Source: Spirochaetales bacterium (GTDB lineage Bacteria > Spirochaetota > Spirochaetia > Treponematales > UBA12059). Taken from it: a stretch of 5,041 bases of DNA. Shown here one piece after another: positions 1 to 4,018 of the stretch. The notes below the pieces were generated by a model. That model was not told the origin of the DNA, searched no databases, and saw only the letters and a program-made list of their open reading frames with translations. The stretch covers positions 1 to 5,041 of the forward strand of contig SPCK01000185.1 of assembly GCA_004525355.1 (NCBI GenBank). The letters run 5' to 3'. Within the stretch, counting starts at the first letter, position 1. Every line of letters begins with the position of its first letter. The position numbers and the translations under genes are program-made.

Positions 1-618
1 GTGCTCGCCGCGGCCACCAGAGGCGACGAACTTGGCCTGGGTAAGCGCGTAGCCGTCATCGGCGGCGGCAACGTGGCTATGGACGCCGCACGCACCGCCC
101 TCAGGCACGGATCCTCCGTGGACATACTGTACCGCCGCCGCGAGCAGGACATGCCCGCTGATGCCGAGGAAATACGCGAAGCCAAGGCCGAGGGCTCCCG
201 TCTCATCGAAAAGGCCATACCGCTCGAGGTAAAGGACGCAGCCGGAGCGCTTGCCGGCAGGGCGGCGGTCTTCGTCTGGAACGATGCGATCATGGTGCAG
301 AAGGAAAAAGGCAAGCGCCCTGTACCCGAGGCCATACCAGGCGCCATTCACGAGGAAACCTACGACTCTATCATCGCGGCCATCGGCCAAGGCCCCGACC
401 TGTCCTTCGTGTCGGAGGCCGACGGAGTGGAGATGAAGCGCTTCAAACCCGTTGTCGATGCCAGCGGCAGGACTGGCGCCTCCGGCGCTGCCGGCAGCGC
501 GGCGATATTCGCGGGCGGTGACCTCGTCAACGATCGCAAGGATGCCATCTCCGCCATAGCCGACGGCCACCGCGCCGCGGTCGGCATAGACCGCCTTCTA
601 GGCGGTAAAGGAGCCTGA
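1..618 (+). CDS. GltD-like FAD/NAD(P)-dependent oxidoreductase, C-terminal part (5' truncated)
   Basis: The frame is open from base 1 to a TGA at 616-618, leaving 205 residues of a family that is usually 400 residues or more, so the start lies outside the window. The visible part is the NAD(P)H-binding Rossmann domain and the returning FAD domain of the glutamate synthase small-chain (GltD-like) superfamily. Residues 17-28 read VAVIGGGNVAMD, the dinucleotide-binding loop. Residues 44-47 (YRRR) at the end of the second strand suit a NADP(H) phosphate. Residues 126-133 (AAIGQGPD) and 172-174 (GGD), followed by an AI..G..AA helix, are the family's C-terminal FAD signatures. The visible part has no cysteine; the N-terminal Fe-S cysteines and first FAD motif of the family would lie upstream. 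It probably moves electrons between NAD(P)H and a ferredoxin or partner subunit in the cytoplasm. The partner is unknown, and real glutamate synthase function is not implied. Confidence 0.88.
   Translation: MLAAATRGDELGLGKRVAVIGGGNVAMDAARTALRHGSSVDILYRRREQDMPADAEEIREAKAEGSRLIEKAIPLEVKDAAGALAGRAAVFVWNDAIMVQKEKGKRPVPEAIPGAIHEETYDSIIAAIGQGPDLSFVSEADGVEMKRFKPVVDASGRTGASGAAGSAAIFAGGDLVNDRKDAISAIADGHRAAVGIDRLLGGKGA
607..613 (+). promoter_or_regulatory. Shine-Dalgarno of the ferritin-like gene, inside the upstream gene's end
   Basis: AAAGGAG sits 6 nt before the ATG at 620, within the last codons of the oxidoreductase gene. This fixes the start of the ferritin-like gene. With the 1-nt gap between TGA and ATG it points to co-transcription and translational coupling. 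Confidence 0.8.
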
Positions 619-619
619 T

Positions 620-1075
620 ATGGACGCAGCAACCTTCGCAGAGGCGCTCGACTTCGCAATAGGGAGAGAACGAGCCGCGGTCGCATTCTACAAGGAACTT
701 ACAACCATGGCCTCCTTCGCGGCCCAGAAATCGTTATTATCCGAGTTCATGGCCATGGAAGAAGGCCATGTAGCGATGCTGACCGGCATGAAGTCCCGCG
801 GCATGGTAAACCTGTCGGCCACGGCGGCCGTGGACCTTGGGCTCGCAAAGCGCCTGGCCGCAGATGAACTGCCCGCAGCCGGCATGACCTTCCAGGACAT
901 CCTGGTCGCGGCCATCAAGAAGGAAGAACGAAGCGGCGACCTGTATTCGTCCCTCGTAAAAGCAGCGACCGATCCCGACATCAAGGCGATTTTCGAGCGC
1001 TTGATAGCGGAGGAAAGCCGCCACAAGCGTTATTTCGAGGATCTGTACGAGACGGAAGTATCCAGGGATAACTAG
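620..1075 (+). CDS. Ferritin-like (rubrerythrin-type) diiron protein without rubredoxin domain
   Basis: This 151-residue protein is almost wholly helical and fits a ferritin-like four-helix bundle. The carboxylate/histidine ligand set is visible in two halves: E17 with E47xxH50, and E102 with E132xxH135. The 30-residue E-to-E spacing is the same in both halves, the internal symmetry typical of rubrerythrin-like bundles. No CxxC pairs are present, so the rubredoxin electron-entry domain of classical rubrerythrins is missing and reducing power must come from another protein. The oxidoreductase encoded 1 nt upstream is the obvious candidate (inference). Family roles are peroxide reduction or iron oxidation in the cytoplasm, mostly in anaerobes. 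The start at 620 is supported by the SD at 607-613. No terminator is visible after the stop at 1073-1075, so transcription may continue into the next gene. The family call is firm; the exact substrate is unknown. Confidence 0.85.
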   Translation: MDAATFAEALDFAIGRERAAVAFYKELTTMASFAAQKSLLSEFMAMEEGHVAMLTGMKSRGMVNLSATAAVDLGLAKRLAADELPAAGMTFQDILVAAIKKEERSGDLYSSLVKAATDPDIKAIFERLIAEESRHKRYFEDLYETEVSRDN

Positions 1076-1084
1076 CAGCACGGC

Positions 1085-1120
1085 CTGACGCAGCCCGACA
1101 GGGCGAGCTATACTGTCACC
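1085..1120 (+). promoter_or_regulatory. Candidate leaderless promoter of the lipoprotein gene
   Basis: A -10-like TATACT at 1109-1114 lies 18 bp after a -35-like CTGACG at 1085-1090 (TGAC core retained). Only 6 nt separate the -10 from the ATG at 1121, so initiation at the usual distance would fall on or beside the start codon. No convincing SD precedes the ATG; the nearest purine run, around 1100-1107, is too far away. Confidence 0.45.
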
Positions 1121-1867
1121 ATGACCAGTATTCAGCTATCAACCAGCATCACGGGTCCGGACGATTCAAAACCCAGGCGGGCGCGGGGAACCATCCTCGC
1201 GCTCGCCTTCTTTTTCCCGCTGGCATCGTGCGCGTCGTTCGGAGCGTTCCCGCATGGCGATGCGGCCTATCCCTTTCCGGAGCACGAGACGTACGCCACC
1301 CCGGCCATTTCCGAGGCGCAGCGGCTTATCGCTGAAGGAGGACCAACCCTCGTCGGCAAAAAATCCCTTGTCGTCAATGGCGTCACCTATCCAAACGACT
1401 GTACTGGCGTCGTCCGGGCCGCATATGCCTTCGCCGATATCGACCTGGCATACCGCTTTACCCGCTACGGCGGCAACGGCGTCCGGCGCCTTTTCATGAC
1501 GCTCCAGGATCGGGGACTTCTCTATGCGGTCCGATACCCAGCGCCTGCCGACCTTATTTTCTGGGACAACACGTACGATGCCGACGGCGACAGGATTGCG
1601 GACGACGAGCTGACGCATGTGGGTGTGGTCATCTCGGTGAATGAGGACGGCTCGATCTATTACCTGCATTACCATTATCGCAACGGCCCGGTGATCGAGC
1701 GGATGAACCTGACCAGGCCCGACGACGAAAGCATTGCGGATGGACAACCCGCCAATTCGATCCTTCGCATGCGCGGATCGCCACCGGGTCCCGGATCGAA
1801 CGCGGCTCAGCTGTTCAGGGTATTCGGCAAGGGTTATGAATTGGTCAAAGCGGGCACAGGCGATTGA
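1121..1867 (+). CDS. Lipoprotein with NlpC/P60-like (C40/CHAP-type) hydrolase domain
   Basis: A 248-residue protein. The N-terminus has a basic stretch (KPRRAR, residues 17-22), a hydrophobic segment at about 24-36 and a lipobox LASC ending at Cys37, so it is predicted to be lipid-anchored outside the cytoplasmic membrane. The n-region is long for a lipoprotein, but no ATG, GTG or TTG codon in frame offers a later start. The mature part shows the Cys-His core of NlpC/P60-type peptidases: nucleophile C94 in NDCTGVVRAAY (family DCSGFV-like), a DLIFWD strand near 145-150, the basic histidine H166 in THVGVV, and H183 or H185 in YLHYHY as a possible third polar residue. Such enzymes cut peptide or amide bonds in peptidoglycan stems. 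Just before H166 lies a DADGD...DDE loop (residues 153-163) that looks like a calcium-binding loop. The likely role is cell-wall remodelling, but the substrate cannot be read from sequence. It converges on the TPR gene and may share upstream read-through. Confidence 0.72.
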   Translation: MTSIQLSTSITGPDDSKPRRARGTILALAFFFPLASCASFGAFPHGDAAYPFPEHETYATPAISEAQRLIAEGGPTLVGKKSLVVNGVTYPNDCTGVVRAAYAFADIDLAYRFTRYGGNGVRRLFMTLQDRGLLYAVRYPAPADLIFWDNTYDADGDRIADDELTHVGVVISVNEDGSIYYLHYHYRNGPVIERMNLTRPDDESIADGQPANSILRMRGSPPGPGSNAAQLFRVFGKGYELVKAGTGD

Positions 1868-1880
1868 AGGTCAATCGTCT
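1858..1880. terminator. Hairpin holding both convergent stop codons; possible shared transcript end
   Basis: The perfect inverted repeat CGATTGA (1861-1867) / TCAATCG (1871-1877) with a 3-nt AGG loop contains the TGA stops of both convergent genes. In the plus-strand RNA, a G-U pair at 1860/1878 extends the stem to 10 pairs (1858-1867 with 1871-1880). No T-run follows on either strand, so this is not a standard intrinsic terminator. It may mark or protect 3' ends, or simply reflect both genes ending in Asp-stop. Confidence 0.35.
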
Positions 1881-3253
1881 ATCAGCAGGCCCTTCTGCCT
1901 CGAGTCGATGTTTTTCAGCAGGTTCATGAGTTGGTCCTTTTCCATCAGGTCGATCAGGCGCGCCTCGACGAATTTCTTTGCCTCGTCGGAAAAGATCCCG
2001 GCTGTGACGCAATAGCCCTTGCCCGCCTTGAGGTCCTTGATACGGGCGTGAAAATCCCTGAGCACCAGCTCGCCTATCGTTCCCGTTGAGCGGATCAACC
2101 TGAACAACACCACGTCCGACCAGCGGTTGGTCTCCACCTCGGCCAGGATATCCGCCCAGTCATTCTTCTGTACGGAAATATCGGTGATCTTGACCTTGGC
2201 TTTCGGGAAGAAAGTCAGCGTGATCTTGCGGCACAGCGTGATGAAGTCGCTGGTCGCCGACAGGAGGTACGTCTGCAGGTTGCGGTTCGAATTGAGTTCC
2301 TTGTACCGTAACAACTGCGCCGGGACGTCCTTGAAATTGGGGTAGATCTGCTGGATCTCGTTGAGAAGCGCCACCGCCTTGGCTATCTCCTGCTCCTTGA
2401 GGTATGCCGCGGCCAGGCGGTACTTTATCTCCACGAGAACCTCGACCTTGATGTCTGGGTGCCGCAGGCCGATCTCGAAATCCATGACGGCCTTCTGGAA
2501 TTGCCTCTGGTTCAGGTGGATCGTTCCAGCGAAAAGCGCCGCGCTGGGTCCGAGCGCCGGGTCGGTCCGAAGGTGCGCGAAGATGCGGATGGCCTGGTCG
2601 AGTTGCCCCAGCTCGAACTGGCACTCGCCCATGGCAAAGAGGCTTTCCTTGTCCTCGGGCTGCAAGTCGACAGCGCGCTTGAGTATGGCGAGGGAATCCC
2701 GGTAGTTCTTGATCTTGAACAGCGAGTGGCCGAGGTACCGAAGAGCGAATGCGTGTTCCGGATTGAGCCTGGCTGCCTGCTTGAGGTAGATGATGGCCTT
2801 CTCGTATTGCCGGCGCTGGAATTCCAGGTAGCCGAGGTTGAAGCACGTCTCAAAATCGTCCTGCTTTACCGCGTTGGCAACCACCAGCCCCTTGTAGGCC
2901 TCGTCCATTCGATTGAGTTTGAGCGCGGTCATGCCGTATCGCTGATTGACGGTAAATTCATCCAGGTCGGGATTGCCGGCCGCCACGTCCATGAGGGTCT
3001 CGTAGACCTTGAACGCCTTGTCCCAAGCTTGTTCGAGAAAATATACGTCGCCAAGGGCCATCAGCGCTTCGCCGTCCTTGGGATTCTGCGCCAGCCGGCG
3101 GTTCGCCTCCTTGAGAATCTGTACGTTGTCCTTGGCCTTCAGCCTGCGGCCTTTCTTGCCCGGGTTACTGCTTGTGGTGAGTACCATGCCGCCGACGAGG
3201 ATGACAAGGGATAGGAAGATGATAACAATGACCAAGGGGAGAAGATCACCCAT
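1871..3253 (-). CDS. Membrane-anchored TPR protein with Mrr-like nuclease-fold C-terminal domain
   Basis: The start is placed at the ATG at 3251-3253, giving 460 residues. This Met directly precedes a single hydrophobic segment (about residues 4-26), followed by a basic stretch (KKGRRLKAK, residues 33-41), which predicts a cytoplasmic C-terminal body. About seven TPRs follow, roughly at 60-93, 100-133, 134-167, 168-201, 202-235, 236-269 and 270-308, with typical A/G/Y positions and xxxNP ends. The last 150 residues are not TPR. From about 340 they resemble the restriction-endonuclease-like Mrr catalytic domain: a WSDVVLF strand with D380, a hairpin, then GYCVTAGIFSDEAKKF (414-428), followed by IDLMEKDQLMNLL. 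I do not see the expected (E/Q)xK after D380 (ELVLRD at 395-400), so nuclease activity is doubtful. The protein probably scaffolds other proteins at the inner membrane; its partners are unknown. TPR and membrane-anchor calls are firm; the Mrr-like assignment is by eye. Confidence 0.82.
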   Translation of the reverse strand: MGDLLPLVIVIIFLSLVILVGGMVLTTSSNPGKKGRRLKAKDNVQILKEANRRLAQNPKDGEALMALGDVYFLEQAWDKAFKVYETLMDVAAGNPDLDEFTVNQRYGMTALKLNRMDEAYKGLVVANAVKQDDFETCFNLGYLEFQRRQYEKAIIYLKQAARLNPEHAFALRYLGHSLFKIKNYRDSLAILKRAVDLQPEDKESLFAMGECQFELGQLDQAIRIFAHLRTDPALGPSAALFAGTIHLNQRQFQKAVMDFEIGLRHPDIKVEVLVEIKYRLAAAYLKEQEIAKAVALLNEIQQIYPNFKDVPAQLLRYKELNSNRNLQTYLLSATSDFITLCRKITLTFFPKAKVKITDISVQKNDWADILAEVETNRWSDVVLFRLIRSTGTIGELVLRDFHARIKDLKAGKGYCVTAGIFSDEAKKFVEARLIDLMEKDQLMNLLKNIDSRQKGLLIDD

Positions 3254-3259
3254 GCGCCA

Positions 3260-3289
3260 AGTATGGCGGGCAGCCCGTCGAGTTGTCAA
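3260..3289 (-). promoter_or_regulatory. Promoter of the TPR gene, leaderless geometry
   Basis: Read on the minus strand, a perfect -35 TTGACA (3284-3289) is followed by an 18-bp spacer and a -10-like CATACT (3260-3265). The ATG at 3253 begins 6 nt after the -10, so the expected transcription start coincides with the start codon. No SD is visible before the ATG. The promoter lies just past the RRM gene's terminator, so the TPR gene has its own transcription unit. Confidence 0.6.
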
Positions 3290-3317
3290 GGAAAGCTGGT
3301 CAACTCCCGGCAGAAAC

Positions 3318-3350
3318 AAAAAACCCGCCAACCGGAGAACCGGCGGCGGG
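3318..3350 (-). terminator. Intrinsic terminator of the RRM gene
   Basis: In the minus-strand RNA, a GC-rich hairpin is followed by six U (complement of A at 3318-3323). The outer stem pairs 3345-3350 with 3324-3329 (CCCGCC/GGCGGG). The inner CCGG/CCGG stem is 3340-3343 with 3332-3335, closing a 4-nt loop, with a small internal bulge between the stems. It lies 54 bp past the RRM stop codon and ends transcription before the TPR promoter. A short ATTTT on the other flank might give weak activity on the plus strand, where no gene arrives. Confidence 0.88.
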
Positions 3351-3404
3351 ATTTTCACGTTTTCGGCGCCCCCGTTTCAGGGAAGCGTCGTCACGTTGGT
3401 CGGC

Positions 3405-3683
3405 TTACCAGCGGTTGCCAAAATCGCGGCGGGGCGGGCGCTCGTTGGCTTCGTTCACGCGAAGTGAACGACCGTCGAGCTCGCGGCCGTTGAGGCCGGA
3501 GATGGCGGCCATGGCAGCGTCATCAGCGGACATCTCGACGAAGCCGAATCCCTTGGAGCGGCCGGAATCGCGATCGATAACGATGTTCACGGAGGCGACA
3601 TCGCCGTACTGTCCGAAAGCGGCGCGGAGGCCGTCTTCGGTGGTGCCGTAGCTGAGGTTGCCGACGTAGAGTTTCTTAGCCAT
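3405..3683 (-). CDS. Single-RRM RNA-binding protein
   Basis: A 92-residue protein that is nearly all one RNA recognition motif. RNP2 is LYVGNL at residues 5-10, with Y6 as the stacking aromatic. RNP1 is KGFGFVEM at 44-51, with F46 and F48 on the RNA-facing strand. A DRDSGRSKG loop precedes RNP1, and a short basic tail (RPPRRDFGNRW, 82-92) follows. The MAKKLYVGNL start is characteristic of bacterial RRM proteins. An AAGGA SD at 3691-3695, 7 nt before the ATG, supports it over a longer reading frame. Such proteins bind single-stranded RNA in the cytoplasm; relatives in cyanobacteria are cold-regulated RNA-binding proteins. RNA targets here are unknown. The gene is monocistronic, with a terminator downstream and a probable promoter about 190 nt upstream of the start. 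That leader can hide its SD, suggesting post-transcriptional control. Confidence 0.93.
   Translation of the reverse strand: MAKKLYVGNLSYGTTEDGLRAAFGQYGDVASVNIVIDRDSGRSKGFGFVEMSADDAAMAAISGLNGRELDGRSLRVNEANERPPRRDFGNRW
3451..3471 (-). repeat. Intragenic 8-bp inverted repeat near the end of the RRM gene
   Basis: TCGTTCAC (3451-3458) and GTGAACGA (3464-3471) are perfectly complementary around a 5-nt centre, inside the codons for residues 72-78 of the RRM protein. In mRNA this would fold into a compact hairpin. It may be functional or may only reflect codon choice in a conserved segment. Confidence 0.4.
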
Positions 3684-3690
3684 GAAAAGG

Positions 3691-3749
3691 TCCTTTTCCC
3701 GGATCAATGCCGGGGAGTGAGATGGTTGTGGAACGGATTCGGAAAAGGA
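3691..3749 (-). promoter_or_regulatory. Shine-Dalgarno-sequestering stem in the RRM leader
   Basis: In the minus-strand RNA, TCCTTTTCC (complement of 3741-3749) is a perfect 9-nt complement of GGAAAAGGA (complement of 3691-3699), which contains the AAGGA ribosome-binding site. Pairing would close a loop of about 41 nt and block initiation. A second pyrimidine tract further upstream (complement of about 3786-3800) could compete for part of the same site. The SD core also lies in a 13-bp palindrome (3685-3697), too tight to fold on itself. Confidence 0.45.
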
Positions 3750-3878
3750 GGCCAGATACACAGCTAAACGGTGATGCGAGATTCGCCGGAAAGGGGGAAG
3801 AGCGGAGCACGTTATTAATTCGGCAAAAATCTAACAGTTTCACGGTCCTCTTAAAACACGATTCGTCCAACAATAGCA

Positions 3879-3907
3879 AGCATATATGAATAGGCACATA
3901 ATGTCAA
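3879..3907 (-). promoter_or_regulatory. Candidate promoter of the RRM gene with long leader
   Basis: On the minus strand a perfect -35 TTGACA (3902-3907) and a -10-like TATGCT (3879-3884) are separated by 17 bp in the most AT-rich part of the intergenic region. Transcription would start near 3872, giving a leader of about 190 nt. A weaker pair closer to the gene (TTGCTA then TTTTAA, 17 bp apart) is possible. Confidence 0.5.
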
Positions 3908-3967
3908 AGGAATTTTATTCAATTCAGCGCCCGGAAAAACCGCGGCCCCGACCAGGAAATCCGGTAC

Positions 3968-3996
3968 TTGGCCGGTTCCGGTCTTGACGATATACT
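3968..3996 (+). promoter_or_regulatory. Promoter of the glycosyltransferase gene
   Basis: A -35-like TTGGCC (3968-3973) and a -10-like TATACT (3991-3996) are separated by 17 bp. The expected start near 4003 gives a short leader that just includes the SD (GAGGAG, 4004-4009), 9 nt before the ATG at 4019. The -10 hexamer is identical to that of the lipoprotein gene. Confidence 0.55.
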
Positions 3997-4018
3997 CGAC
4001 GCAGAGGAGAGCCCGCAC

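Larger units (their letters stand above)
3684..4018. other. Divergent intergenic region between RRM and glycosyltransferase genes
   Basis: These 335 bases contain no convincing gene. The half nearest the RRM gene is its probable untranslated leader, with several pyrimidine-rich stretches in the minus-strand RNA. The centre (about 3810-3930) is clearly AT-rich against the GC-rich surroundings and holds the RRM promoter. The part next to the glycosyltransferase returns to GC-rich sequence and carries three CCGGT copies (3961-3965, 3972-3976, 3978-3982) around that gene's -35. No known riboswitch or small RNA was recognised. Confidence 0.7.

Noticed and set aside
748..770. 7-bp inverted repeat CATGGCC/GGCCATG inside the ferritin-like gene
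   Set aside because: It falls on codons for the conserved ligand helix (MAMEEGH) and is plausibly a by-product of those codons; nothing else supports a function.
1166..1747. 193-residue minus-strand frame opposite the lipoprotein gene
   Set aside because: It mirrors a gene with a lipobox and NlpC/P60 motifs, and its own sequence has no recognisable domain or SD.
2459..3214. 251-residue open frame on the plus strand opposite the TPR gene
   Set aside because: It is a codon-bias shadow of the TPR gene, with no recognisable domain or ribosome-binding site. The opposite strand shows clear TPR repeats.
3254..3358. Longer N-terminus (35 extra residues) for the TPR protein
   Set aside because: The extension would run through the RRM terminator and the -35/-10 of the TPR promoter, and it would place a charged, unrelated stretch before the membrane anchor. 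The ATG at 3253 gives a clean anchor-first protein.
3741..3751. Strong SD-like GGAAAAGGAGG on the plus strand
   Set aside because: No start codon follows at a usable distance and no gene-like frame begins there. It is better explained as the complement of the RRM leader's anti-SD tract.
3684..3761. Longer N-terminus (26 extra residues) for the RRM protein
   Set aside because: The extension is not RRM-like, while MAKKLYVGNL at 3683 is the usual family start and has an SD at the right distance.
3676..3897. Small minus-strand frame (73 residues) in the RRM leader, as a leader peptide
   Set aside because: Its ATG lies upstream of the predicted transcription start, it has no SD and it overlaps the RRM start out of frame.
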